A program made the position numbers and the translations under genes. A stretch of 64,000 nucleotides of DNA from Afifella sp. IM 167 (GTDB lineage: Bacteria; Pseudomonadota; Alphaproteobacteria; Rhizobiales; Afifellaceae), in the NCBI RefSeq assembly GCF_020144925.1, contig NZ_NSLC01000009.1:124001-188000 (forward strand), written 5' to 3'. This document shows positions 1 through 8,816 of the stretch, one piece after another; positions within the stretch are counted from its first letter, which is position 1, and the number at the start of each line of letters is the position of its first letter. A model generated the notes under the pieces. That model saw only the letters and a list, made by a program, of their open reading frames with translations, had not been told where the DNA came from and ran no database searches.

Positions 1-70
1 ACCCTAGCCTTTGCGTCCCTAAAACGCGAACTTCTCCAAACTACAACAACGATATGCGCAGCGAGGGGTG

Positions 71-1411
71 ATGTTCGGGGTGAGGCGTACTCTGCGCGAT
101 GCAATCTTGCTGGGAAGCTGTCTTTTTTCCGCCGCCGCGATGGCACAGGGCGAGGTTCCTGTCGGGAAGGCGAACCTCGTCTCCTACGAGGACCTCCTCG
201 CCAACCCCGATGATCTTGCCCTCAACTACGCCTATGCCCGCCAGCAGGCGGAGAGCGGTCAGCTGGAGCAGGCGGCCGGAGCGCTGGAGCGGCTGCTCCT
301 TCTCCAGCCGAACTGGGACGAGCTGCGGCTCTTCTATGCTGTCGTCCTTTACCGGCTCGACGACCTGAAGGGCGCCGAGCGCGAGCTGCTCATCTTGCAG
401 GAAAGGCCGCTCGGCGCCGGCGCCGCGAACGAGGTCGCCCGCTATCTCGCTCTGGTGCGCGCCGGTGATCGCTCGACCCGCCTGACCGGCTCCGTCTCGG
501 TCGGCGGCAGCATCGACAGCAATCCCTCCTTTGCCTCCTCCGCCGATACCGGCTTCACCGCCGGCACGCTGGTGCCGCTGACGGCGAAGGAGCGCGTCGA
601 CGGCGCCTTCAACGCCGCCATCGACATGCGGCTGGAGCACGTCCTTGCCAATGGGCGCGGCGACCTCCTCTTCGTGGAGGGCAGCGGCTGGCTGAACGAG
701 CAGTTCGATGTGGGCGAGGCGAGCTTCGTCACCGGTCACGGCAGGGCGGGGGCCACCTTCCATTTCCGCGATCTCGCGGTCACGCCCTCCGCGCGCTTCG
801 GCGCCTATGCGCTTGATGGGGAGCTGTTCTACACCGAATACGGCCCCTCTCTCGCGGCGACCTACCGCATCAATCCGCACCTGAACGCTTTCGCCGAGTT
901 CGCCGCCCTGTGGCAGGATTACGACCGCACCTCCTACAGCACGGTCGGCAGCGCCCGCGATGGCTGGCTCCTCAAGGGCGGCGGCGGGCTGACCGGGCGT
1001 CCCGTCCCGTGGCTGACCGTGACCGGCGATGCGTATCTCTTGAACAAGAACGCCTCCAGCGGCAGCTACAGCTACGACGGCGTCGAGCTGCATGCCCGCG
1101 ATCTCATCCTGCTCGGCAAGGGTCAGTATGTGACGGCCGATGTCTGGTACTGGCGCATCGTCTACGACCGGCCCGATACGGCCGTGCTGCCGGGCGTCAC
1201 CCGCGAGGACGATCGCTACCGCGCCCGTCTTGCCTATGGCCTGCCGCTTTCCACCATCGCCGAGGCGGCTGGCGGCACGTTGCCGGACGCGATCGGTCAG
1301 GTGAATCTCCAGGTCGGCGGAGAATATTATCTGCAGCAATCGAACATTTCCAATTACGACGGCGACAACTGGTCCGGGGACGTGCTTGTGACCAAGCGCT
1401 TCGCCTTTTGA
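71..1411 (+). CDS. TPR-containing outer-membrane beta-barrel protein (Slam/DUF560-like architecture)
   Basis: Exported protein of 446 aa. A basic start (VRRTLRD) and hydrophobic core ending AAAMAQG form a signal peptide of about 23 residues. Residues ~30-125 are helical with TPR character (NYAYARQQAESGQLEQAAG, then LLLLQPNWDELRLFYAVVLY). From ~135 to the end alternating aromatic/polar strands with D/N-rich turns and a terminal Phe (KRFAF) indicate an outer-membrane barrel. TPR followed by a ~14-strand barrel is the layout of surface lipoprotein assembly modifiers (DUF560); that match is inference. GAGG lies 4 nt before ATG 71; GTG 68 and GTG 80 are alternatives. The FecR-domain gene follows 15 nt downstream, suggesting co-transcription. 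Confidence 0.75.
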   Translation: MFGVRRTLRDAILLGSCLFSAAAMAQGEVPVGKANLVSYEDLLANPDDLALNYAYARQQAESGQLEQAAGALERLLLLQPNWDELRLFYAVVLYRLDDLKGAERELLILQERPLGAGAANEVARYLALVRAGDRSTRLTGSVSVGGSIDSNPSFASSADTGFTAGTLVPLTAKERVDGAFNAAIDMRLEHVLANGRGDLLFVEGSGWLNEQFDVGEASFVTGHGRAGATFHFRDLAVTPSARFGAYALDGELFYTEYGPSLAATYRINPHLNAFAEFAALWQDYDRTSYSTVGSARDGWLLKGGGGLTGRPVPWLTVTGDAYLLNKNASSGSYSYDGVELHARDLILLGKGQYVTADVWYWRIVYDRPDTAVLPGVTREDDRYRARLAYGLPLSTIAEAAGGTLPDAIGQVNLQVGGEYYLQQSNISNYDGDNWSGDVLVTKRFAF

Positions 1412-1426
1412 GCGCGGGAGCTGCCG

Positions 1427-2374
1427 ATGCCGAATGAACCGATCGATCCGCCGAAGACCCTGAGGGCGCTGGCTCTGGCCCTGGCGATTGGAGCGAGCCC
1501 GCTCGCGCTCGCCACCAGCCCGGCCATGGCCGCCGCCAGGATCGGCACGAGCGCGGCCGTCACGGGCGACGTCTATGTCCGTGGCGGCGCCTCCGGCCAG
1601 GAGCGCCAGGCGCAGGTGCGCGAGACGATCTTCCTTGAGGATCGGGTGCGCACCAAGCAGGAGAGCGCCCTGCAGATCCTTCTCGTCGACCGGTCGATCT
1701 TCACGGTCGGCGCGAACTGCGACATGACCATCGACCGCTTCGTCTACGATCCCGATAGCGGGGCAGGCGAGATGAGCGCGCGCGTCGTCAAGGGCGCCTT
1801 CCGCTTCATGAGCGGGCGGATCGGCGGCAACAATCCGACGAACGTCAACATCGCCACGCCGTCGGCGACGATCGGCATCCGCGGCACCTTCATCGAATCC
1901 ATCATCGGCGTGGATGCCCGCGCCATCGCCGATGCGCTCGGGCTTGAGAGCCCGCCGGGCGCCAGCCCCTCCGGCGCCGCCTTCTACATCCTCCGCGGGC
2001 CGGGCCAGGGCCACAACACCTTCAACAATACCGGCATCATGGAGATCTCCAACTCCGCCGGTTCGCAGACCGTGATGACGGCGAACTTCGCCGTCTATGT
2101 GCCCGGGCCGGGCTATCCGCCGTCGGCGCCCTTTCCGGTCACCCAGCAGCTTCTCGACTATCTGAGCTTCCACCTCCGCTCCACGCCGAACGGGCCGCCG
2201 GTCAACCCGCTGAACCTGGATGGTAGCGGCAGCCAGCAGAGCGGCCAGTCGCTGTTCAACCAGCCGACGCCCGGGCCGGGCAGCGAGCAGTACAACTTCA
2301 ACAGCGGCCACACGGATAACCATCTGCCGCCGCCTTTCCGATATGGCGGAGGTTTCCGGCCGCAGCCTTTCTGA
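1427..2374 (+). CDS. Secreted FecR-domain protein
   Basis: 315 aa with a signal peptide (hydrophobic residues ~11-35, ending PAMAAA). Residues ~40-175 form a FecR domain: an SH3-like start (TGDVYVRGG), DRVRTKQESALQILLVD, and the characteristic ATPSATIGIRGT motif. The C-terminal third is rich in Gly, Pro, Asn and Ser and looks extended. This is not a classical anti-sigma FecR: there is no cytoplasmic anti-sigma part and no ECF sigma gene nearby. Stand-alone exported FecR proteins are common in Alphaproteobacteria; their role is unclear. GGGAG sits 6 nt before ATG 1427. It follows the barrel gene closely, so the barrel protein could help place it at the surface (inference). Confidence 0.78.
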   Translation: MPNEPIDPPKTLRALALALAIGASPLALATSPAMAAARIGTSAAVTGDVYVRGGASGQERQAQVRETIFLEDRVRTKQESALQILLVDRSIFTVGANCDMTIDRFVYDPDSGAGEMSARVVKGAFRFMSGRIGGNNPTNVNIATPSATIGIRGTFIESIIGVDARAIADALGLESPPGASPSGAAFYILRGPGQGHNTFNNTGIMEISNSAGSQTVMTANFAVYVPGPGYPPSAPFPVTQQLLDYLSFHLRSTPNGPPVNPLNLDGSGSQQSGQSLFNQPTPGPGSEQYNFNSGHTDNHLPPPFRYGGGFRPQPF

Positions 2375-2459
2375 GATGCGGGGCAGGGAGGTATCCCGAA
2401 CCGTTTTGCCCCCGGCCCAAATCCACGGCCTGAACCGCCAGGTCCCAGAGGGGAGTTCG

Positions 2460-3665
2460 ATGCGACGCCGCGCGCTCCTGTGCGCCGAAGCCGGAGCCGG
2501 GCTCGGCCATCTCACGAAGCTTCTGAGGCTCGGCGAGCTTCTGCTGAAGGACGGCTGGACGGTGCGCATCGTCGGTCCGGGGGCCGGTGGCTTTCCGGGT
2601 GAGGCCGCGGCGGGCATCGTCTTTTCCGAGGGCGAGCGCTGGGGCCATGCGCTGGGCGCGCCGCCGCAGCGAACGGGTTCCTCCGCCTCGCTCGGCGATA
2701 CGCTCGCCGATCTCGGCTTCCGCGACCCGCAGGCGATCCGAGACCAGATCACCTACTGGCATCTTCGCTTCGCCGATTTCGTCCCGGACCTCGTGGTCAC
2801 CGATTATGCGCCGGGCGCCGTGCTTGCCGCGCGCGACCGCATCCCCGCGCTCGTCGCCGGAAGCGGCTTCACCGTGCCGCCGGCCACGATGGCGCATTTT
2901 CCTCCCCTGCACGAGCTGTCGCCGGTGCGCGAAAGCGAGGAAGCGCTCTGTCAGACGGTCAATGCCGTCCTCGCGGAGGGTGGTGTGCGGCCGATCGGGT
3001 GCCTTCCCGAAGTCTTTGCGGGTGAGGCCCAGAACGTCTTCACCTATCCTCTCCTCGATCCCTATCGCGGCGTCAGGGACGAACCTGTTCTCGGCGCTCT
3101 CGCGGCCGAGACGATGCGCCCGCAGGCGGCGGACCCCGAAGCGGTGGGTGAGGAGGTCTTCGTCTACTTTCAGGCCGGCGAACGCCAGGATCGCCTCCTG
3201 CGCCTCGTCGCGGCGCTTCGCCGCCTTCGGCTGCCGGTCCGCGCCTATCTTCCCGGCGCGCCGCCGGCCTATCTCGACTGGCTGGCCGCCTCCGGCGCCG
3301 TCATCGAACCGCGCCCCGTCCCGCTGGCGCGGATCGTTCGCTCGCGCCTCCTCGTCCATCATGGCTCGCATGGCTTCGCCGCCCTCGGCCTCGCCGCCGG
3401 CCTTCCCCAGGCGACGTTCGGCTGGGACATCGAGAAGAACCTCAACGGCAAGGCGGTCGAGAAGGCCGGCGCCGGCCTCGATCGCCATATCGACCATGTC
3501 TGCGACGAAGAGGTCGAGGCCGTGATGCATGAGGTGCTGGAGGGGGCGCATTTTGCCGATGCCGCGCGCGCGCTCTCGGCCGAGCTTTCTGTGTTCTCCG
3601 GCGGCCGCGCCGAAGCGGTGTTTCTTCACACGGCGCGCCGCCTCGCCGGCCTTCCCGTCAGCTGA
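2460..3665 (+). CDS. GT1-like glycosyltransferase
   Basis: 401 aa. The frame is open from position 2220, inside the FecR gene, but AGAGGGGAG before ATG 2460 and a good Rossmann-like start (RALLCAEAGAGLGHLTK) fix the start. It looks like the UDP-glycosyltransferase/MGT (GT-B) fold: an N-terminal Gly/His-rich acceptor loop, and near residue 300 the C-terminal donor motif HHGSHGFAALGLAAGLPQ, equivalent to the HxGxxx(T/S) box that binds the nucleotide diphosphate. The sugar and acceptor cannot be told from sequence. It could modify a surface molecule related to the two exported proteins upstream (85 nt away), or a small molecule. Its 3' end overlaps the convergent DUF6065 gene by 8 nt. Confidence 0.7.
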   Translation: MRRRALLCAEAGAGLGHLTKLLRLGELLLKDGWTVRIVGPGAGGFPGEAAAGIVFSEGERWGHALGAPPQRTGSSASLGDTLADLGFRDPQAIRDQITYWHLRFADFVPDLVVTDYAPGAVLAARDRIPALVAGSGFTVPPATMAHFPPLHELSPVRESEEALCQTVNAVLAEGGVRPIGCLPEVFAGEAQNVFTYPLLDPYRGVRDEPVLGALAAETMRPQAADPEAVGEEVFVYFQAGERQDRLLRLVAALRRLRLPVRAYLPGAPPAYLDWLAASGAVIEPRPVPLARIVRSRLLVHHGSHGFAALGLAAGLPQATFGWDIEKNLNGKAVEKAGAGLDRHIDHVCDEEVEAVMHEVLEGAHFADAARALSAELSVFSGGRAEAVFLHTARRLAGLPVS

Positions 3666-4386
3666 TGGTCTTTTTCAGCGCCACCTTGGTGCGGTGCGCC
3701 GGTTCGATCTTCTCGGCCGGGCCGCGGTGATAGTCGCGTTGCCATTTTTTCCCGGCCGCTTCCGATTCCGGCGAGTGCAGATCGGCGTTGAAGGATCTGC
3801 GGGCCGCCGCCCAGGCGCGGTGGGCCCGGATGAGCTCTTCGTCTTCCTCGATGGCGCACCGCCTGGGCTGGAACTCTTCGATCATGCCCCGCCGGATGGG
3901 GAAGAAAGCGCAGATCGGCTCATCCTTCTCGAAGAACACCGTCGCGCCCGGCTTGGTGAAGCGCCAGTTCATGGTGAAGGTGGCGCTCGTCCAGTCGGTT
4001 TCCACGATTCCTGTGAGCGGCTGGATGTCCGCCTTAGGCCGGTTGGTCGGGCCGGCGACCCACAGGTCGTAGCCGGGTGGCGTGCGGATGAGGACGGGCA
4101 GGCTGAAGGTGAGGATGCCGTGGCCGAAATGGCTGAGGGCCGGCTGCCGGCGCGGGTCGCCGTACTCGATCTGGATCGCCTCCACCTCCGGGCCGCCGTC
4201 CCACGTCGCCGAGAAGAGGGCGGGATTGGCGATCTCCCAGGAATGCGCATTGGCGATCGTGAGCGGCAGGCAACGATAGGCGAAGCGGTCGCTTGTGGCG
4301 TCCATCCATTCCCTCTCCGAAGGGGAGGGCCGGATGACGATGTCGCTGTCGTCGATGACGAAGAAGTCGAGAAAAAGCTCGCTCAT
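3658..4386 (-). CDS. DUF6065 family protein
   Basis: 242 aa from ATG 4386; the open frame extends upstream to 4470 but the conserved part begins just after MSELFLDFFVID. Landmarks that I recall for DUF6065 are present: WMDATSDRFAYRCLPL, the ATWDGG turn, SHFGHGILTF, VETDWTSATFTMNWRFTKPG and a C-terminal WQRDYHRG. No signal peptide or membrane segment. Function of the family is unknown; the Trp/Phe-rich, mostly beta sequence suggests a soluble single-domain protein. The gene stands alone on the minus strand, converging on the glycosyltransferase gene with an 8-nt overlap. The Shine-Dalgarno (AGGG) is weak, so the start is only moderately certain. Confidence 0.72.
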   Translation of the reverse strand: MSELFLDFFVIDDSDIVIRPSPSEREWMDATSDRFAYRCLPLTIANAHSWEIANPALFSATWDGGPEVEAIQIEYGDPRRQPALSHFGHGILTFSLPVLIRTPPGYDLWVAGPTNRPKADIQPLTGIVETDWTSATFTMNWRFTKPGATVFFEKDEPICAFFPIRRGMIEEFQPRRCAIEEDEELIRAHRAWAAARRSFNADLHSPESEAAGKKWQRDYHRGPAEKIEPAHRTKVALKKTIS

Positions 4387-4565
4387 GGGGCCCTGTGGGA
4401 AGCCTCGGCGCACGATAGGCGAGTGGACGGCTTCTGTCAGCGGCCGGCATCGAAGGAAACGGGCCTGCATTCGGGTTCGCTGCCGGCAGCGGGCTTGTAA
4501 TTGTGTGCGTCAGGCGCGATCAGTCTGGGCAGCGAAGGCCGTGTCGGCCGTAACGGAGGAATTGC

Positions 4566-6062
4566 ATGCGCGAGATCGGACATTTCATCGGCGGGCGCGA
4601 GGTGCCGGGAAGGAGCGGACGGACCGCGGATATCTTCCTGCCGATGACGGGCGAAGTGCAGGCGAAGGTGGCTCTTGCCTCCAAGGGCGAGGTTCGCGAG
4701 GCGGTCGAGAATGCCAGGCAGGCTCAGCCGGCCTGGGCCGCGCAGAACCCGCAGAAGCGCGCCCGCGTCCTGATGAAGTTTCTCGAGCTCGCCCATAAGG
4801 AATACGATTCTCTCGCCGAGCTCCTGGCGCGCGAGCACGGCAAGACCGTTCCCGATGCGCGCGGCGACATCCAGCGTGGCCTGGAAGTGGTGGAGTTCGC
4901 CTGCGGCATCCCCCACCTGATGAAGGGCGAGTTCTCCGAGAGCGCGGGCCCCGGCATCGACATGTATTCCATGCGCCAGCCGCTCGGCGTCGTCGCCGGC
5001 ATCACGCCGTTCAATTTCCCGGCCATGATCCCGATGTGGAAGTTCGCCCCGGCGATCGCCTGCGGCAACGCCTTCATCCTCAAGCCGTCCGAGCGCGATC
5101 CCGGCGTGCCGATGCGCCTCGCCGAGCTGCTGGTCGAGGCCGGCCTGCCGGCCGGCATCCTCAACGTCGTCAACGGCGACAAGGAAGCGGTCGACGCCAT
5201 CCTCGACGACGAGGACATCAAGGCGGTCGGCTTCGTCGGCTCCTCGGCGATCGCCGAGTACATCTATTCCAAGGGCTGCGCGGCCGGAAAGCGCGTCCAG
5301 TGCTTCGGCGGCGCCAAGAACCACATGATCATCATGCCCGATGCCGATATGGATCAGGTGGTCGATGCGCTGATCGGCGCGGGCTACGGCTCTGCCGGCG
5401 AGCGGTGCATGGCGATTTCGGTTGCCGTGCCGGTGGGCGAGGAGACGGCCGACCGGCTCGTCGAGAAGCTCGTCCCGCGCGTGGAAAGCCTGAAGATCGG
5501 CCCCTCGACGGACCCCGATGCCGATTTCGGTCCGCTGGTGACCGCCGAGGCGGTGAAGAAGGTGCGCTCCTATGTCGATCTCGGCGTCGAAGAGGGCGCC
5601 GAGCTCCTCGTCGACGGGCGCGACTTCAGCCTGCAGGGCTACGAGAACGGCTTCTACATGGGCGGCTGCCTGTTCGACCGGGTGACCGACGAGATGCGCA
5701 TCTACAAGGAGGAGATCTTCGGACCGGTCCTCTCCGTCGTCCGCGCCAGGGACTACAAGGAGGCGCTCGACCTGCCGACGAAGCACGAATACGGCAACGG
5801 CGTCGCCATCTTCACGCGCGACGGCGATGCGGCCCGCGACTTCGCCTCCAAGGTGGAGGTCGGCATGGTCGGCATCAACGTGCCGATCCCGGTGCCGCTC
5901 GCCTACCACACCTTCGGCGGCTGGAAGCGCTCCGGCTTCGGCGACCTCAACCAGCACGGGCCGGATTCGATCCGCTTCTACACGAAGACCAAGACCGTCA
6001 CCTCGCGCTGGCCCTCCGGCGTCAAAGACGGCGCGGAATTCGTCCTTCCGACGATGCGCTAG
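4566..6062 (+). CDS. mmsA: CoA-acylating methylmalonate-semialdehyde dehydrogenase
   Basis: 498 aa, full length for the family. It oxidises methylmalonate semialdehyde (and malonate semialdehyde) with NAD+ and CoA to propionyl-CoA (or acetyl-CoA) in valine, inositol and beta-alanine breakdown. ALDH landmarks: ITPFNFPAMIPMWKFAPAIA, NVVNGDKEAVDA, and the nucleophile in GERCMAISVAVPVG (Cys at ~281). FGGAKNH occupies the place where other ALDHs carry the general-base Glu; lack of that Glu is typical of the CoA-dependent MMSDH class. GGAGG precedes ATG 4566 with good spacing. No partner such as mmsB lies beside it. The last 41 nt overlap the convergent GMC oxidoreductase gene. Confidence 0.93.
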   Translation: MREIGHFIGGREVPGRSGRTADIFLPMTGEVQAKVALASKGEVREAVENARQAQPAWAAQNPQKRARVLMKFLELAHKEYDSLAELLAREHGKTVPDARGDIQRGLEVVEFACGIPHLMKGEFSESAGPGIDMYSMRQPLGVVAGITPFNFPAMIPMWKFAPAIACGNAFILKPSERDPGVPMRLAELLVEAGLPAGILNVVNGDKEAVDAILDDEDIKAVGFVGSSAIAEYIYSKGCAAGKRVQCFGGAKNHMIIMPDADMDQVVDALIGAGYGSAGERCMAISVAVPVGEETADRLVEKLVPRVESLKIGPSTDPDADFGPLVTAEAVKKVRSYVDLGVEEGAELLVDGRDFSLQGYENGFYMGGCLFDRVTDEMRIYKEEIFGPVLSVVRARDYKEALDLPTKHEYGNGVAIFTRDGDAARDFASKVEVGMVGINVPIPVPLAYHTFGGWKRSGFGDLNQHGPDSIRFYTKTKTVTSRWPSGVKDGAEFVLPTMR

Positions 6063-7650
6063 TGGTCTGACTCGAGGCGCCGGCGCGAATGAGGTCGGCG
6101 CCTTTCTCGGCAATCATGATCGTCGCCGCGTTCGTGTTGCCGCTCACGATCGTCGGCATGATCGACGCGTCGCAGACGCGCAGGCCGTCAAGGCCCTTCA
6201 CGCGAAGGTCCGGGCCGACCACCGCTTCGTCGTCCGTGCCCATGCGGCAGGTACTGGTGTAGTGCCAGCAGGTGCTTGCGACATCGCGAGCTTCGGCGAC
6301 GATCTCTTCGCGGGTCCCGAACGCCCCTCGCAGCCCGGCGCGCACCTCATCGAAGACTTTGTGGTTGGCAACTTCGCGGCAAAACTCAACGATCTCGACG
6401 CTACGGTCGAGGTCATCCGGGTCGTCGAAGTAGTTCGGATCGATGGCGGGCCGGTCGAAGGGGCTGCCGGTCGCCAGCTTCACCGTGCCCTCGCTGCGGG
6501 GGCGGCAGACGTAGCCCCAGATCGATAGCCCCGGCGGCATGTCACGGAACCGCTCTGCGCTCGTTGCTGCGCAGAAGAGTTGCGCGCTCGAATATTCGTC
6601 GGACTCGCGTAGGCGCGCAAAGGCGCCAGCCTCGATCTGCATCGTCGACAGGGGGCCGGTGCGGTGCTTCTCGAACATCTCCTTCGCCGTGTCGGGATCC
6701 GGCATGGCCTTCCCGAGCCCCATCGCCTCGGGGTCCTTGACCATGATCTCGATGGAGGGCCGGGCGAGGTGGTCGCGCAAGTGCCGCCCCACGCCAGTGA
6801 GGTCATGGACCGGCGCGATGCCGTGGGCGGCTATCTCGTCTGCGGGGCCGATTCCGGACAGCAGAAGGATGTGGGGCGAGCCAATCGCGCCCGCCGCGAG
6901 GATCACCTCGGCGTCGGCCATCGTGCGCTTGGCAGTTCGCCCGACGGCGTAGTCGACGCCGGTTACGCGCCCCTTGTCGACGACGAGGCCCGTCACGTGC
7001 GCAAAGCTTTCGACTGTCAGGTTCGGCCGGTCGAGCGCGGGTTCAAGGAAGCCGTTCGCCGTGGTGAAGCGCACACCGTTCAAGAGCGTGCCCTGGTGAT
7101 ATCCGCAGCCTTCTTGCCGGGCGCCGTTGAGATCGAGATTTCGCGGCACGCCGAGATCCTCCAGCGCCTCGAAATACATCTCGTGCAAAGGGTGGCGGCC
7201 GTTGTACTCTCCAACGTGCAGAGGGCCCTCTCGTCCATGCCATTCGTCGTCATGGATCGCGTTGCACTCTGATTTGCGAAAGAAGGGCAAGACGTCGTCG
7301 TAGCCCCAGCCCGTGCAGCCCAGTTGGGCCCAGTGGTCGTAGTCGCCACGATTGCCGCGGACGTAGGCCGACCAGTTGATTGTGCCCGATCCGCCAATGC
7401 ATTTGCCGCGGTTGAGCAGAATGCGTCGTCCGTTCAGATGTCGCTGCGGCTCCGACCGGAAGGCCCAGTCGAGCTCGGTATCCCAGAAGAACTTGGCGGC
7501 TCCCGGCGCAGCGATGAGCGGGGCTTTGGCTGCGCCTCCGGCTTCGAGGAGAAGAACGCGGCAGGTCTCGTCCTCGGACAGGCGAGCGGCCAGCACGCAA
7601 CCGGCTGACCCGGCGCCAACGATGACGATGTCGAAGTGGCTGGGTTCCAT
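6022..7650 (-). CDS. GMC-family FAD oxidoreductase (choline/alcohol dehydrogenase-like)
   Basis: 542 aa from ATG 7650 (MEPSHFDIVIVGAGSAG), with GGGGAT just upstream; upstream in-frame sequence to 7830 does not look coding. The FAD-binding GAGSAG dinucleotide motif and a distal LLLEAGG are followed by GGSGTINWSAYVRGN and the second GMC signature (AAGAIGSPHILLLSGIG). The C-terminus has the catalytic His region CWHYTSTCRMG and VSGNTNAATIMIAEKGADL. These fit BetA-like alcohol dehydrogenases that oxidise a primary alcohol at FAD; the substrate is not predictable and no betB or transporter is adjacent. Its 3' end runs 41 nt into mmsA on the opposite strand, and local G+C appears slightly below the flanks, so acquisition by transfer is possible. 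Confidence 0.87.
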   Translation of the reverse strand: MEPSHFDIVIVGAGSAGCVLAARLSEDETCRVLLLEAGGAAKAPLIAAPGAAKFFWDTELDWAFRSEPQRHLNGRRILLNRGKCIGGSGTINWSAYVRGNRGDYDHWAQLGCTGWGYDDVLPFFRKSECNAIHDDEWHGREGPLHVGEYNGRHPLHEMYFEALEDLGVPRNLDLNGARQEGCGYHQGTLLNGVRFTTANGFLEPALDRPNLTVESFAHVTGLVVDKGRVTGVDYAVGRTAKRTMADAEVILAAGAIGSPHILLLSGIGPADEIAAHGIAPVHDLTGVGRHLRDHLARPSIEIMVKDPEAMGLGKAMPDPDTAKEMFEKHRTGPLSTMQIEAGAFARLRESDEYSSAQLFCAATSAERFRDMPPGLSIWGYVCRPRSEGTVKLATGSPFDRPAIDPNYFDDPDDLDRSVEIVEFCREVANHKVFDEVRAGLRGAFGTREEIVAEARDVASTCWHYTSTCRMGTDDEAVVGPDLRVKGLDGLRVCDASIMPTIVSGNTNAATIMIAEKGADLIRAGASSQTTSASSEGRIPRRL

Positions 7651-7689
7651 TATCCCCATCCGCTCGGATTGGCTCGGCCGAATAGTAGC

Positions 7690-7703
7690 ATTGCCTCGGC
7701 AAT
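7690..7703. promoter_or_regulatory. Short inverted repeat upstream of the GMC gene
   Basis: Perfect dyad ATTGCC-TC-GGCAAT, 40 nt upstream of the GMC start codon, within an AT-richer part of the 287-nt gap before the Anbu locus. It has operator-like geometry, but no regulator gene is adjacent, so a binding protein cannot be named. Confidence 0.25.
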
Positions 7704-7937
7704 TATGCACCGACCCGGAGGCGCGCTTGGGGCCGAAAGCGGTACGAAGGTCGGCTTCGTCCGCACAGCCATCGCCGTGCTCGCCGCGGCGAGTGTCTGG
7801 TCTCCGCCCAAAGTCGCGCCATCTACGCACCGAATGTCAACTTCAGGGAGCGTCGGCGCGCGCAACGACCAGCACGCTTGCCTCAGAGCTGGAAGCCCTC
7901 GGTTCTGCGCCGCGATGATGGCATCAGGATCGGCCCG

Positions 7938-8780
7938 TCAGGCCTCCTGCTTTTGGTCTCGCTGGCCTTCGCCCTGCTGCGGGCTCGGGGGGGCTGGCTC
8001 GGGCGCCGGGGTCGCGAGCTGGAATTCCGGCGCCGCGGCGGGGTCGTAGGCCTCGTATTCCTCCAGCCGCGCGAAGGCGTCTCTGAGCGCCTCCGACCAG
8101 GCGTGGGAAAGCTTGCGGAAGTAGGGGTCGTCGACGTCGATCCGGCGCTGCTCGCCGATCTCCAGCGTATCCTTGCGGTAGATGAGAAGGTCGATCGGCA
8201 GGCCGACCGAGAGGTTGGAGCGCAGCGTCGAATCGAAGGAGATGAGCACGAGCTTGGCCGCCTCGCCCATGCGCATGGGCGACACCGTCACGCGGTCGAG
8301 GATCGGCTTGCCGTATTTGTGCTCGCCGATCTGGAAGTAGGGCGTGTCCTTCGTCGCCTCGATGAAGTTGCCTTCCTGGTAGATCTGGAAGAGGCGGTGC
8401 ACGTCGCCCCCGATCTGGCCGCCGAAGATGAAGGAGGAGACGAACAGCGAAGGATTCGCCTGCACCGCCTCGTCTTCCTCGTGCAGCACCTCGCGCACGG
8501 TCTGGCCGACGAGCCGGGCGGCCTGGAACATCGTCTCCACGGTCATCAGCGAGGGCAGGCCCGTCTCCGAGACCGTATGCAGGCGCTCGTTGAGTAGCGA
8601 GACGACCGCCTGCGTCAGCGACAGGTTGCCGGCCGAAAGCAGCACCAGGACGCGGTCGCCCTTGCGCTCCCACACATGCATCTTGTTGAAGACGGAGACG
8701 TTGTCGACGCCGGCATTGGTGCGGGTATCGGACGCGAAGACGATGCCGCGGTCGAGCCTCAGCCCCACGCAATATGTCAT
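7938..8780 (-). CDS. Anbu, proteasome-like peptidase (ancestral beta-subunit family)
   Basis: 280 aa, an Ntn-hydrolase of the proteasome beta/HslV superfamily. After Met removal the protein begins with Thr1 (TYCVGLRLD), the expected nucleophile; Asp17 in ASDTRT and Lys32 in FNKMH match the catalytic triad of proteasome subunits. The core (SAGNLSLTQAV, FGGQIGG, YQEGNFIEAT, MRMGEAAKL) is typical of Anbu. The last ~35 residues form a Pro/Glu/Gln-rich, probably disordered tail. It is the fourth gene of a minus-strand operon with ATP-grasp, alpha-E and transglutaminase proteins, the arrangement known for Anbu loci and proposed to make or process a peptide tag. Physiological substrate is unknown. 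Confidence 0.92.
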   Translation of the reverse strand: MTYCVGLRLDRGIVFASDTRTNAGVDNVSVFNKMHVWERKGDRVLVLLSAGNLSLTQAVVSLLNERLHTVSETGLPSLMTVETMFQAARLVGQTVREVLHEEDEAVQANPSLFVSSFIFGGQIGGDVHRLFQIYQEGNFIEATKDTPYFQIGEHKYGKPILDRVTVSPMRMGEAAKLVLISFDSTLRSNLSVGLPIDLLIYRKDTLEIGEQRRIDVDDPYFRKLSHAWSEALRDAFARLEEYEAYDPAAAPEFQLATPAPEPAPPSPQQGEGQRDQKQEA

Positions 8781-8816
8781 GATGATCTTCCCCGCGGCGT
8801 GAATCGTCCGCAGCCG

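Noticed and set aside
2220-2459. Upstream extension of the glycosyltransferase frame into the FecR gene
   Set aside because: ATG 2460 has AGAGGGGAG at good spacing and the recognised fold starts there; the extension is a second frame within the FecR C-terminus.
41-2752. 903-codon open frame on the minus strand across the barrel and FecR genes
   Set aside because: It is antisense to two genes with signal peptides and family motifs; its composition (Arg/Ala/Gly-rich) is that of a high-GC shadow frame, and no Shine-Dalgarno or domain is visible.
4537-4549. Small dyad GGCCG-TGT-CGGCC before mmsA
   Set aside because: Five-base arms in GC-rich sequence are expected by chance; no T-run and it lies in the leader, not at a gene end.
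4437-6113. 558-codon open frame on the minus strand opposite mmsA
   Set aside because: Antisense shadow of mmsA: low complexity in Arg, Asp, His and Ala, no motif, and no promoter-like sequence.
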